A stretch of 64,000 nt of DNA from Chromobotia macracanthus (taxonomy: Eukaryota > Chordata > Actinopteri > Cypriniformes > Botiidae): NCBI GenBank assembly GCA_036877525.1, contig JAZGTH010000007.1, forward strand, positions 1,152,501 to 1,216,500. The letters are read 5' to 3'. Positions 1 through 12,077 of this stretch are shown piece by piece (positions within the stretch are counted from its first letter, which is position 1; every line of letters begins with the position of its first letter). A program made the translations under genes and the position numbers. The notes under the pieces were generated by a model. That model was not told the DNA's origin and did not search any database. It saw nothing but the letters and a program-made list of their open reading frames with translations.

Positions 1-970
1 GTTTCATAGGCCTTCTCTAAAAGCTCTTTTCATTTTAAGTCATTTTCCATTAACATGACAGGAAATTTCACAATAGACATCTGACATCTTCAGGACAACA
101 GGGGAACTACAGGCAGGCTCATACACAGTGGAAGTCAGATCATAGTGTTTGTATGAAACAGAACCTCGTTTCATTGACTTTAAAAAATGTTTTATGCCAC
201 TATTATGGGACGCAAGAACATCTGAATATAACTTGCTTTATAATATAACTTGCTCTAACATCACTATTATTATAAAATATCATTGCAGAATAACAGCCAA
301 CAACTTTTTTCTGAAAACATGGTGTTACAGTTTGGCACTTATGCCCAAAACCTTCAGCAATGTCATTTGGCAACAACAACACCAAGGTCTAAATTCTACT
401 GCACTGATAAAACGTACAGACCAAATACACTGTACGTCAGTGATAAAAAACATCTCTCAAATGCAAAAAAATACATTAATGCACCTTTAAACAAGTTTGA
501 CCAATTGAATCTGGAAGTTTTCAGTAAGGGTTCAGGAAGCCACACTGTGATTAAGTCAAATTACATTGTCAAAACAACTCGCTTTAATAAAAAGCTAACA
601 TGTACAGCACATAAACGCAACAGAAATAAAAGAAAACTTTACCAACAGCATGTACATGATGAAGGGTCTATAAAGCTTCTGCCACATGGAGGCAGCGGCA
701 GTCTTGGGTATAAACCTTGTCCTTCACGACTACCCCAATGCATTTCGGTACAAGTGAACTTATAATCGCTAAATATGAACTGATGGTGTTTCATAATAAA
801 GGCAGTTATCTCTGCTGGGTGAAACGACAGGTCAGACGTGTATCTTTTTCTTACAACAGAGCTGAGAACTTGCTTGGAATCTCTATAAAAAGCTTGAGTG
901 TGGTGCTGCGGTGTTGTTTGTGTCAGAGTGTACAAGTTCACATCTATCATTATTTCTATCATACAGCAGC
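1..970. other. No gene recognised
   Basis: AT-rich unique-looking sequence. It holds overlapping open frames of 107-223 codons, but none resembles a known protein. The longest (717-1388, plus strand) owes half its length to the 17-bp minisatellite. No splice-bounded homologous exon was seen. Confidence 0.5.
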
Positions 971-976
971 TCCAGT

Positions 977-1231
977 GAGAACATCAGCCCGAGAAGAACA
1001 TCAGCCCGAGAAGAACATCAGCCCGAGAAGAACATCAGCCCGAGAAGAACATCAGCCTGAGAACATCAGCCCGAGAACAACATCAGCCCGAGAAGAACAT
1101 CAGCCCGAGAAGAACATCAGCCCGAGAAGAACATCAGCCCGAGAAGAACATCAGCCCGAGAAGAACATCAGCCCGAGAACAACATCAGCCCGGGAAGAAC
1201 ATCAGCCTGAGAACATCAGCCCGAGAAGAAC
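977..1231. repeat. 17-bp minisatellite, about 15 units
   Basis: Tandem units of GAGAAGAACATCAGCCC (17 bp). Shorter variants lack three bases (GAGAACATCAGCCC) and others read GAGAACAACATCAGCCC. Because 17 is not a multiple of three, the translation cycles through three reading frames (REEHQP, EKNISP, RRTSA), creating a spurious repetitive protein. Confidence 0.95.
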
Positions 1232-1423
1232 CCACCGGCATCTGTGTGCGTGCAACTTCACACTGTGTTCCAGTGTGTGCGTTACTGTTTATTATTACAA
1301 TAACAACAATATTTACAACTTTACGTTATACAACAATCACACACACACAAAGTCTTTGTTTCTGCTGTACCCTTTAGACTGTCACTGAATCGTTTACACC
1401 CATTAACAAAAACCTGCATCCAC

Positions 1424-4400
1424 TATTGTTTCATTAATCGTGTTGCTGTATTTTTCATTAATTGTGTCGCGTTATTGTTCATTCATCGTGTCGCAGTATT
1501 TTTCATTAATTGTGTCACGGTATTTTTCATTCATCTGTAGCCTGTTGTCACTATTTTTCATTCATCCGTCGCGCCTGTATTTTTCATTCATCGTGGCCGC
1601 GGGTATTTTTCATTCACATCGTGGCGGCGTATTTTTTATTCATCGCGTAGCTGTATTTTTCATTCATCGTGGTAGCTGTATTTTTCATTCATCGTTGTCG
1701 CGTTATTTTTTATTCATCGTGTCGCGTATTTTTCATTCATCGTGTCGCGTATTTTTTATTCATTCGTGGTCGCTGTATTTTTCTATTAATCTGTAGCGTA
1801 TTTTTATTCATCGTGTAGCTGTATTTTTCATTCATCGTGTAGCTGTATTTTTCATTCATCGTGGTGCGTGGTATTTTTTTATTCATCGTGTCGCTGGTAT
1901 TTTTTCATTCATCGTGTCGCGGGGTATTTTTTTATTCTTCGTGTCGCGGTATTTTTCATTCATCGTGTCGCGGTATTTTTCATTCATCGTGTCGCGGTAT
2001 TTTTCATTCATCGTGTGGGTATTTTTATTCATCGTAGCTGTATTTTTCATTAATCGTGTCGCGGTATTTTTCATTCATCGTGTCGCGGTATTTTTCATTA
2101 ATCGTGTCGCGGTATTTTTCATTAATTGTGTAGCGGTATTTTTCATTCATCGTGTAGCGCTGTTGTCACTATTTTTCATTCATCGTGTCGCGGTATTTTT
2201 CATTCATCGTGTCGCGGTATTTTTCATTCATCGTGTCGCGGTATTTTTATTCATCGTGTAGCTGTATTTTTCATTCATCGTGTCGCTGTATTTTTCATTA
2301 ATTGTGTCGCGGTATTTTTCATTCATCGTGTCGCAGTATTTTTCATTAATTGTGTCGCGGTATTTTTCATTCATCGTGTAGCGCTGTTGTCACTATTTTT
2401 CATTCATCGTGTAGCTGTATTTTTCATTCATCGTGTCGCGGTATTTTTCATTAATTGTGTCGCGGTATTTTTCATTCATCGTGTCGCAGTATTTTTCATT
2501 AATTGTGTCGCGGTATTTTTCATTCATCGTGTCGCAGTATTTTTCATTAATTGTGTCGCTGTATTTTTCATTCATCGTGTAGCGCTGTTGTCACTATTTT
2601 TCATTAATTGTGTCGCGGTATTTTTCATTCATCGTGTAGCGCTGTTGTCACTATTTTTCATTCATCGTGTCGCGGTATTTTTCATTCATCGTGTCGCGGT
2701 ATTTTTCATTCATCGTGTCGCGGTATTTTTCATTCATCGTGTCGCGGTATTTTCATTCATCGTGTCGCGGTATTTTCATTCATCGTGTCGCGGTATTTTT
2801 CATTCATCGTGTCGCGGTATTTTTAATTAATTGTGTCGCGGTATTTTTTCATTAATCGTGTAGCGGTATTTTTCATTCATCGTGTCGCGGTATTTTTAAT
2901 TAATTGTGTCGCGGTATTTTTTCATTAATCGTGCTGCGGTATTTTTAATTAATTGTGTCACGGTATTTTTCATTCATCGTGTCGCGGTATTTTTCATTCA
3001 TCGTGTCGCGGTATTTTCATTCATCGTGTCGCGGTATTTTTCATTAATCGTGTCGCGGTATTTTCATTCATCGTGGTCGCGGTATTTTTCATTCATCGTG
3101 GTCGCGTATTTTCATTAATTGTGTCGCGGTATTTTCATTTCGTATCGCGTGTATTTTCATTCATCGTGCGTATTTTTCATTCATCGTGTCGCGGTATTTT
3201 CATTCATCGTCGTGTATTTTTCATTAATCGTGTCGTCGGTATTTTCATTCATCGTATTTTCATTCATCGTGTCGCGGTATTTTCATTAATCGTTGGCGTG
3301 TGTATTTTTTATTCATCGTGTAGCTGTATTTTTCATTCATCGTGTCGCGGTATTTTCATTCATCGTGTCGCGGTATTTTCATTCATCGTGTAGCTGTATT
3401 TTTCATTCATCGTGTCGCGGTATTTTCATTCATCGTGTAGCTGTATTTTTCATTCATCGTGTCGCGGTATTTTCATTCATCGTGTCGCGGTATTTTTCAT
3501 TCATCGTGTCGCGGTATTTTTCATTCATCGTGTCGCGGTATTTTTCATTCATCGTGTCGCGGTATTTTTCATTCATCGTGTCGCGGTATTTTTCATTCAT
3601 CGTGTCGCGGTTTTTCATTCATCGTGGGGCGCGTATTTTCATTCATCGTAGCGTTTTTTCATTCATCGGTCGCGGTATTTTTAATTAATTGTGTCGCGTA
3701 TTTTTTCATTAATCGTGTAGCGGTATTTTTCATTCATCGTGTCGCGGTATTTTTAATTAATTGTGTCGCGGTATTTTTTCATTAATCGTGCTGCGGTATT
3801 TTTAATTAATTGTGTCACGGTATTTTTCATTCATCGTGTCGCGGTATTTTTCATTCATCGTGTCGCGGTATTTTTCATTCATCGTGTCGCGGTATTTTTC
3901 ATTAATCGTGTCGCGGTATTTTCATTCATCGTGTCGCGGTATTTTTCATTCATCGTGTCGCGGTATTTTTCATTAATCGTGTCGCGGTATTTTCATTCAT
4001 CGTGTCGCGGTATTTTCATTCATCGTGTCGCGGTATTTTTCATTCATCGTGTCGCGGTATTTTTCATTCATCGTGTCGCGGTATTTTTCATTCATCGTGT
4101 CGCGGTATTTTTCTATTCATCATGGTCGCTGTATTTTCATTCATCGTGTCGCGGTATTTTCATTCATCGTGTCGCGGTATTTTCCATTTTTGCGTGTCGT
4201 GGATTTTTATTCATCGTCGTAGCTGTATTTTTCATTCATCGTGTCGCGGTATTTTCATTCATCGTGTAGCTGTATTTTTCATTCATCGTCGCGGTATTTT
4301 CATTCATCGTGTAGCTGTATTTTTCATTCATCGTGTCGCGGTATTTTCATTCATCGTGTCGCGGTATTTTTCATTCATCGTGTCGCGGTATTTTTCATTC

Positions 4401-4864
4401 ATCGTGTCGCGGTATTTTTCATTAATCGTGTCGCGGTATTTTCATTCATCGTGTCGCGGTATTTTCATTCATCGTGTCGCGGTATTTTCATTAATCGTGT
4501 AGCGGTATTTTTATTCATCGTGGTAGCTGTATTTTTCATTCATCGTGTCGCGGTATTTTTCATTCATCGTCGCCGCGGTATTTTTCTATTCATCGTGTAG
4601 CTGTATTTTTCATTCATCGTGGTCGCGTATTTTCATTCATCGTGTAGCTATTTTTCATTCATCGTGGTCGCGTATTTTCATTCATCGTGTCGCGGTATTT
4701 TTCATTCATCGTGTCGCGGTATTTTCATTCATCGTGTCGCGGTATTTTTCATTAATCGTGTCGCGGTATTTTTCATTCATCGTGTCGCGGTATTTTTCAT
4801 TCATCGTGTCGCGGTATTTTTCATTCATCGTGTCGCGGTATTTTTCATTCATCGTGTAGCTGTA
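1424..4864. repeat. 3.4 kb CpG-rich 24-bp minisatellite
   Basis: Well over 100 tandem copies of a 23-24 bp unit made of GTCGCGG, TATTTTT (one T fewer in the 23-bp form) and CATTCATCGT. Variants include CATTAATTGT, GTAGCTG, and an insert GTAGCGCTGTTGTCAC seen near 1540, 2155, 2380, 2580 and 2640. The left edge (1424-1900) is most diverged. A 190-bp block at 2812-3005 recurs almost exactly at 3670-3863. The 24-bp period (eight codons) gives long stop-free frames such as VAVFFIHR repeats, which are not genes. Confidence 0.97.
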
Positions 4865-4888
4865 AGAGGACGACATACCTTCACCTGT

Positions 4889-4990
4889 AACGCACGTGAC
4901 GCGTGACGTTTTTACAGCCTTTCACACCCCGAACCGGAAATGCGTCATGACGCTGCGGAATCACGTGTGCACTGACGTCACCTGCGTGTT
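4889..4990. promoter_or_regulatory. Dense CRE and E-box cluster, promoter-like
   Basis: Within 100 bp there are CACGTGAC (4893-4900), TGACGT (4904-4909), an ETS-like ACCGGAAAT (4933-4941), the perfect 12-bp palindrome GCGTCATGACGC (4942-4953), TCACGTG (4961-4967) and the perfect cAMP-response element TGACGTCA (4973-4980). Such spacing of bZIP, bHLH-ZIP and ETS sites is typical of CpG-type promoters. No exon of an identifiable gene was found on either side, so the transcript it would drive is unknown. Confidence 0.4.
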
Positions 4991-5705
4991 TCAGATCGCC
5001 TCATTTTCTGATGTTGTTTATTATTCCAAACATTTATTTGTATTATAATAATAGTTTTGATCAGTATTATTCCCCCTCACAACTGTATAAACGCTTGACT
5101 GAATCATTTAATTCAGTATTTTATACACAACATTGAACATCTCTCACACAATACAGCAGCATTCACAGCTGAAGGTTTGTGAATGTCTACGGCAGAAAAC
5201 ACTCACATTACATACTGCATCACTGACTCCTGTGTTTGTCTGGCACTTTCATTTGTGAACGTTAACCGTGTCGTTTTATTGGGATGTAGTGCTTACAGTA
5301 AGGAAAAGTGATTACATTCCAGAGGCAGCACCAGAATCAGTAAATACAAACATAACGGCATCAACAGTGTTCTTCCTTTTCTGTTTATTTTGTTGTGTTA
5401 GTGTGAAAATCACTTCCTGTCTGTCAGGAAGTCAGAAAAAATAAGAAAGAAATATGAATTTGCACAATGCAGCAAACTCAACCCAAATCACCAGAATCCA
5501 GTTTTAATTGTAGTGGTGGCTGTTGCCCCAGTTTTTTTGTTGTAACCGTAACTTTTTTAAGTATGATGTTTATTCATCAAAAGCGTTTGTAACCAGAGCA
5601 TGTAGTGAGGTTGACAGTATTACACATGTTGTTAGGGGCTCATTTGTAGATTTATTCTCTAATAACGCTCGATTTAACGCATGCATCTGTTTCTTGCCAT
5701 CGTTC

Positions 5706-5765
5706 TTGTTACTAAATGGAAATGTTAATGGGAATGGGAAACGTTCTTACAACCTAAAGTTTTAG
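5706..5765 (+). mobile_element. CCCAGCTAAC-type MITE, 3' fragment
   Basis: Matches only the last 60 bp of the family (GTTACTAAATGGAAATGTTA then ACGTTCTTACAACCTAAA), ending before the terminal repeat. Confidence 0.6.
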
Positions 5766-7174
5766 TCTCACATATGACCTGTCATAACATTATACTGATC
5801 ACACCATTCACATACAACCAATACCAGCCCACACACACACATCCACAGCTAACCACTGCTAACATCTTCCTACACATTACAGTGGAGAAACAGCAGTCAC
5901 GATGACATCTGGAGAACAATGTCAAATGACATCTCGAAATAAATGAGCAGGCGTCCAGACACACTTGTGGGTCTAGAAAAACTATTTTTAACCTATAAAG
6001 CTTCAGACATTGCATATTTACTAACAGTCTGTAAAGATTGACAATAAAAACAAACGTTATGTTATACTGTACAGTTTCATGCCTATTTATTGTTCACAAA
6101 CTTCTAAAAGTGCTTCCACAGTGGCAGGGACGTCTTTAAGAAGGACTTGCAGCGTAAGTCACACCCACAGTGATGCCACACTCCTATCAGTGGCACATTG
6201 GCACGAGAGTCAGTGACTCTCCTGCGTTGAGTTCTTGGTTGCAAACTGGCTCTCTCAGCTCCACTGCAGTTACATTCCACTGACCTTCAGTCCGCAGCGC
6301 TCAAACGTCAGCTCAGGATGTGAGTGTGAACAGAACGTGCAGGCAACGTACACTCAGGCCTAGTGCTGTAACCTGTTGAAAGGGGTCAATATTGGTCTGG
6401 GGGTCAAAGGTTATGCTTTAGAACATCTCTGAAATGTTGAAGTCTCATTTCTGTTGCATCCTACAGTCCCATAACACCTTCTTAATGTCATTAGGGGGCT
6501 GTCAGATGTGCTGGGAGATCAAGTCATCTTCATTTGTTTCCTGTTTTCACTTCAGCTATTGGCAGCTGCACACCCATATTTATCAAACCACCGTTTCACA
6601 GTTTTCCTCCAGTTATCAGTCTTTCTCTCAGCTCCCTCCTGACTCCCTCCCGCGTTCTCTCACTTTCCTCCACAGATGTCTCTTTCCACACATCTCTTTT
6701 CACACAGGTGCAAACACAAGTGTTCGGTTTTCTGCTGGTGCCGTTGAACTGTGCAGCCTCCCATAAGCAAGTGCAAAGTTCAGTGCATGTTTTACGGTTC
6801 AGTATGTTTTACTGCACATTTTTGGGCTATTTTGCCCTTAATGGGTCTCAGTTTGGGATTTTCCCCCCTTGGCAGTGGCTGTATGACTTTGGTGAGCGGT
6901 AGGAAGGAGCGTGGAAGCCCCTCCCGCTGCGTCTTCCTCCTCTCGCTTCAGATTGTGACCTAGCTATCTAACCACAAACCAACTTACCCAGAGGTCTTTG
7001 CAGCAGTCTCTCGCTCTCCCTTTCTCTCTTTTCTTCTTTTTTCTCGCTCAGCACAGGAAATAACACTCCTCAGCCCCTTCAACAACCAAGATGGAGGTGT
7101 AGCATCCTTGTAGCTACACGAATGTGTGAATTGCAGGCCACATGCGGTCAGACAATGTGTGGAGTGTGAGAATT

Positions 7175-7333
7175 CAACAATGGCTTTGCTTAACATACTT
7201 TTCTTTATGTTTATGTTCTTTAAATTATAAATCATTATTATACATTTCTAAGTAAGGAGACCGTTTTGAACATTGTTCTGTTATGATTTTTGTTTATTTT
7301 CAGCCACAAAAAGTTACAGATTGCAGGTTTAAA
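7175..7333 (+). mobile_element. AAAGCTGCAATC-type MITE, right part
   Basis: Shares AATTATAAATCATTATTATA, the GAACATTGTTCTGTTATG block and the AAAGTTACAGATTGCAG end with the copies at 25.4, 26.9 and 30.3 kb. Confidence 0.65.
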
Positions 7334-7591
7334 TTTGACTCCGTAAATCATACCCAAGCTCTTCTTATTTGTTTCTTCATGAACGTGGCCTCAGGCAGAA
7401 TGCTGACAGCACAAACCTCTCTCACATTTTCACCTCCCGTGAGTTTGTGTAGGATTTCAGCAGTAGCTTTGGGCTCTTAAGACAGTGGTCTGGCTTTCCT
7501 GAGGCTTTGTACGGATGGATACTGACTGTGGGAACTTCATGACAGGTTCAGTAAACCGCCCACACCTGTAGAGCTGGATTCTCCTGACACT

Positions 7592-7872
7592 CCCAGTGCT
7601 AACAATTGTAGGTTGTAATAACATTTCCACTAAGTTACCAAAACTTTAAAAATGTTATTTTGTCCAGTTTTTTAAATGTCACAATAACTGTATTGCTTGG
7701 TTATAAATATATTTTTTATACATTTTCATCTGTAGCATGTTTAATACGTCCCACTAACAGCTCAGAAATAATGTTTATATATATAAATAAATAAATAAAT
7801 ATATATATATATATATATATGTTGAACAATTCTTTACTAGCGTTACTGCAAGAACATTTTTGATAACTTTGA
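7592..7872 (-). mobile_element. CCCAGCTAAC-type MITE, interrupted by an AT repeat
   Basis: Starts GTGCTAACAATTGTAGGTTG and ends with the GCAAGAACATTTTTGATAAC and GAGAGAACTT blocks in reverse order relative to forward copies. The middle is replaced by a TA/TAAA microsatellite at 7776-7820. Confidence 0.6.
7776..7820. repeat. TA/TAAA microsatellite
   Basis: Simple run of TATA, then AATA units, then TA repeats. Confidence 0.95.
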
Positions 7873-9309
7873 GAGAACTTCAGCCAGTTTTTTCAAACAG
7901 AAGTTTGAAAGTTTCAGAACTTTCCGTCTAGCAAACACACCTGAGGCACGGCTGTTCATGTTTGTGCTCCACACATTTTTCAGATGTCCAGTCGCAGTGT
8001 ACGCAGATTCCTCGCGTCTCACTGTGGAGGTGTGTGGAGCATTGGTCTTATGAAGGCATGCTTTTTTAACAGGGTGTGTTCTCCACTGTGACGGACGGCA
8101 CAAAGCAGCAGCTCATGCAACCCCCACATCACCGAGCTGGAAAAACTGGAATGGGAGTCACCTGTGATGATTGCACAACAATCCTGAAGATATTTCTGGG
8201 TTGTGATGATCAGTTACTAGTTAACAACACAAGACTAATAACTCTAACTGAGCACATGCCACCCGAGTCCTCGTGAAGAAGACTTGAGATTGATTGGTTC
8301 AAATCATTCATGAATGGAGGGAAATTTGATATTTCAAACTGTAACTCAAGTTCCGTGGAATTCAGTGGGAATTCCAGACAATGAGTGACATCTATTCAGT
8401 CACAAAAATTACTGACATTTTAAATGTGAAAGAAAGATCGATCGTGTTGCATATTTACACAGTGAATTCTGTCAGATATGCACAATAATAAAAGCAGACT
8501 GGTAAGCTACTTTAAATCGTAAATTCTTAATACAGAAATCCAGTCAGTGGTTTCCAATATCGATGTCAAAACCCTCCTAATTCTTAATTTAGAATAATTT
8601 GTATGAATACTATTCTCTAAATTAAAACTGCAATATTGTAATATTTTTGCTATATCTGTTTTGAGCAAGTGTTGTCTATACAAGGCAGATGACAATCAGA
8701 AGGTACAATAATAAACATCAGATTGTCAGATATCGAAACAATTTGCCACATGCTTTTAAATATTACACATTTACACAATTTATTACTTACAATGGAGGTT
8801 GGTAAAACAAAAGTTGGATATTTAAGTAAATGACCTTTTGTGTTTTACTATTATTTTAGTGTTTACAGTTTGCTAAAACATATAATAAGCTTTTAAATGA
8901 CAGATTACATTGACTTTAGGGTTTGGGTCTATACAGAAAATAAACTGTATTCAAAAATAAACCAGCTCTGAGAAATATTTAGTAGAATGAAAGTGTGACA
9001 TCCATCCCATCAAATAAACATATTCATGGTAAATTCAAGTGTGAAGTTATAAGAAAGTTACACAGTTTGTTCTGTTGTACAGTTGTATGAGAACAACAGA
9101 ATAAGGAAGTTTAAAATATGCCACAGAGAAACTTCACACCTATCTGAGGTCTTCAGAACATCTGCCACAGCGTTTGACGACTGTGCGTCCTTCACACTGT
9201 GGTGAGCTCTGGTCTAACAGCCCCACTTGTTAGCAACCATTAACATTTAGCATTAACTAGTGTCGGGCAGCAACTTAATAAAACGGCTACGTTTTTATAG
9301 CAGCATGCC

Positions 9310-9420
9310 AGTACTTTCTGTAACATTTTTAAAACGTTCCACAAACTACTTGTGGAATGTTTTTGAGAACTTTTAGAGATTATTAGCCAACTTTCTGCGA
9401 ACATTCCCTGTTAACTGGGT
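9310..9420 (-). mobile_element. CCCAGCTAAC-type MITE, partial
   Basis: Contains AACATTTTTAAAACGTTCCA, then ATTAGCCAACTTTCTGCGAA and the end CATTCCCTGTTAACTGGG, which is the family 5' end in reverse. Confidence 0.7.
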
Positions 9421-9719
9421 TGGCATTGAGCTCCATGAAAATCTAGAAGATATATAATATCTAATCAATAAGTACAAATACAGTCCACAAAAGTTATCTT
9501 TCCATAGGGCGTTAATAAACAGTATTTAAACAAATCAATAAAATGACAGTGAAACAATGACAAGATTTTTCAGTTTATTCTAAAGCTTTGTCCTCATGCT
9601 GTATCTCTTTAAAAGCTTATAAGCACGAGTGAGTGCTTTGGCAGGGCTCCTAAAATCAAAGCTAAGTAAAGAGACAGTTAGAGAGATAAAGCTCACCTCC
9701 ACCTTTAAAGATACGAGTC

Positions 9720-10337
9720 ATGCTAAGACAAGATCAGCCCAACAAACTCACAAAAGAGAAAAACCCCAAACAACGGGGAGGGCAGAGGTTTTCAGATGCG
9801 CTGTTGCTATCAGCCAACACAGCCCTTCAACACGAACATATCTCTCTCATCTCTCTGCAAGCACACCCATCTTTGGGGGTCTTTGACGCTGTAGGCGCAG
9901 AGAGTCGAGGCAGAGCTTTGATGCATGTGGACTTTATAACTCTAGGGGATGCCAGAAATGTTGCATTTAAAGCCACAGGCAAAGAGGTACCCACTGCCAC
10001 CTGCCACCACACTCGTCTTAAGGACGGAGAAACACTCAAAGCACAATCAAAGGTCACAGACTGTGGCAAGAAGCAATGTTTTTGCAACGTTAGTGCACAG
10101 AGGCTCAGCGGTTTCAATGCTGCACACACTGCAAAACAACCGCGATCAGATGTCTGTGTCCAAATAAAACATTTAAAAGTCCTGCTTCAACAGGTGCTTG
10201 TGCGGGTTCACAATACCTGTGATGTTACTGAAAGTACCTTTACAGTCAAACTTGTTATTGTTACAGTACTTCAGCCAGAGTTAAAGCTGCAATCCATAAC
10301 TTCTGCCTCTCTACTGCCATCTCTGTTTGGAACATAA
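9720..10337 (+). other. 205-codon open frame, probably non-coding
   Basis: The longest open frame outside ikzf2 and the minisatellites, on the strand opposite ikzf2. The product is basic and unremarkable, with no signal peptide, domain or repeat I recognise. Its last 20 codons lie inside a MITE-type repeat (from 10286), which argues against a conserved gene. It lies in slightly GC-richer DNA than its surroundings. Treated as a chance ORF unless transcript support exists. Confidence 0.2.
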
Positions 10338-10450
10338 AGTTGCAGATTACTTTACATACTTTTCATTACCTGTCTTGTTAAGTTAAATGAAGCCAAACTG
10401 ACATTTTTCAGAGAAATCTGACCTGACTGCTAAAATTATACATCAAATAT
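10286..10450 (+). mobile_element. AAAGCTGCAATC-type MITE, left part
   Basis: Begins AAAGCTGCAATCCATAACTT and continues through CTCTACTGCCATCTCTGTTT and AAATGAAGCCAAACTGACAT, which are shared with the copy at 26.9 kb. Confidence 0.7.
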
Positions 10451-12077
10451 AAAAAATTAGTTTTATATTATTATAATAATAATAAAAAATTATTCTTGAA
10501 AACCAGTTGTGACAATATTACAGGAGGATGTCCCCTTAATTTAACACCCCCCCCCACACACACACGGCAGACAGCAGCACATTCTCATGATGACAGTATT
10601 TAATGCAGAAAAGCTCATGCTTACAAAATCAACATACAACAACAATTTCTCAAAGAAGCCAAAGATACAAATTTCAACTTTAGAAACAGTTTTATATCTG
10701 TAAACCCTGGTCTCGCTTGTAAGATTTATATATTTAAAACAAAGTATAGACTTTTATATATAGATTTGAATATTTGACATTGGATTTCAATTCAAATATT
10801 ACCAAACGATTCGATATTAATCAATCTTGCCAACTGTTCAATACAAATGCCATTATTCATAAGATTTTGACAACACTGTACCTGAGAAAAGCCAAAAAAG
10901 CGTATCAACAAAGATAACCCTGTTCAACAGTTTTACCAAAATATACTGTAATTCATAAATGTATTCACTTATAAAAATACAGTGCAAACATTCATTTTGT
11001 ACTGTTTGTAAGGTCCATGACAACAGTTTAAAAACACCTGTCTCTCACAAAAAATAGATATTTACACACAGTCCCATACACTTTAAGATGAAAAGTGAAA
11101 CTTGATTTTAAAGGGCCTTTCTGGTAACTTCAAGTACTCTCCACTCTTACAAGTGTGGACTTTTAAGAACATGATCGTGTGCTCATTTATTCTTTTGTAA
11201 ACAATCTTACATCAATGTTTCCTTCACCTTGTTCAAAAAGTAAAATATACAACAAGCTATGACAATTATTCTAAAAAATGCCCTGGAATTGTGAAGCACA
11301 TTAATTATCATTCCTGCATGTGACACCAATCAAATAAAACAAAATAAAAAATAAAGATGTTCAGGCTTCAGAGGAACTTCAAAATGATTCTGGAATTTAG
11401 AGGCGGCGTGTATGTGTGTGATGTGATTCTTTTTGCAGAAAGAAAAACACGTTCAAACCATATGAATGTGTTTCTATGAATGTGCAAAGCTTTTCAAAAG
11501 TAAAAAAAAACCCACAACAGACACAGCCATGTGTTCTAAGGTTTTAAGAAACACAGTGAAAAATAAGCCTTTTTCAAATGAAACGACATGCTACAATGCA
11601 ACTGCATTAGGGAATGCGATAGAGGAAAAACCTTGTCAAATGTGTAAGAGAGATTGCGAGTGTTGTGAAGGCTGTAGCTGTACGTGTTGATTAAAGCTGG
11701 ATTCATGGGTTATGCTACAGACGGCAAAATGTAAATGTAGACAATATTTACAGATAACAAAGAGGTAATTAGGAAAGAGAAACCAAAAGAGAAAATAAGC
11801 ACTTTAGTGAATATTTGAAACATTTTACATGCCGATTTCAATGCCCTTAAGAACAAAGTGAAGACAATTACACGATTCTCTGAACTTCATGCATGTAAAC
11901 TTATATAGTTGGAGGGGTGGGCAAACAAGGGCTGATAAAATAAACCGCGTTTGCTTTCCATGCAGTCTGCACTAGCGACAAAATCTCTTCAACCTTTTGA
12001 TATTTATAAAAGTCAAAAATGCATCTGTCACGTCATCTGATTGTAAAGACCTGCTTTGATCCGTTAACTAGAAATGT
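10450..12077. other. Downstream of ikzf2; no gene recognised
   Basis: AT-rich sequence that may be distal 3' UTR of ikzf2 or intergenic DNA. A short C9/CA tract lies at 10549-10565. A 74-codon open frame on the plus strand at 11466-11690 ends in a cysteine-rich tail (see findings). Confidence 0.4.

Larger units (their letters stand above)
5010..9600. other. No gene recognised; scattered repeats
   Basis: AT-rich sequence with fragments of two MITE families (listed separately) and an AT microsatellite. Open frames do not exceed about 120 codons and resemble nothing I know. The T/C-rich run at 7000-7050 is low complexity. Confidence 0.5.

Noticed and set aside
717..1388. 223-codon frame with REEHQPEKNISPRR repeats
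   Set aside because: The repetitive half is the 17-bp minisatellite read through three frames, and the flanks resemble nothing known.
1424..4864. CRISPR array or centromeric satellite
   Set aside because: Units are contiguous with no spacers, and the host is a vertebrate. At 24 bp and 3.4 kb it is a minisatellite, and no evidence links it to a centromere.
1440..4906. Many overlapping open frames with FFIHRVAV or MSRYFSFIV repeats
   Set aside because: They are translations of the 24-bp minisatellite, whose period is a multiple of three; they occur in several frames and have no non-repeat part.
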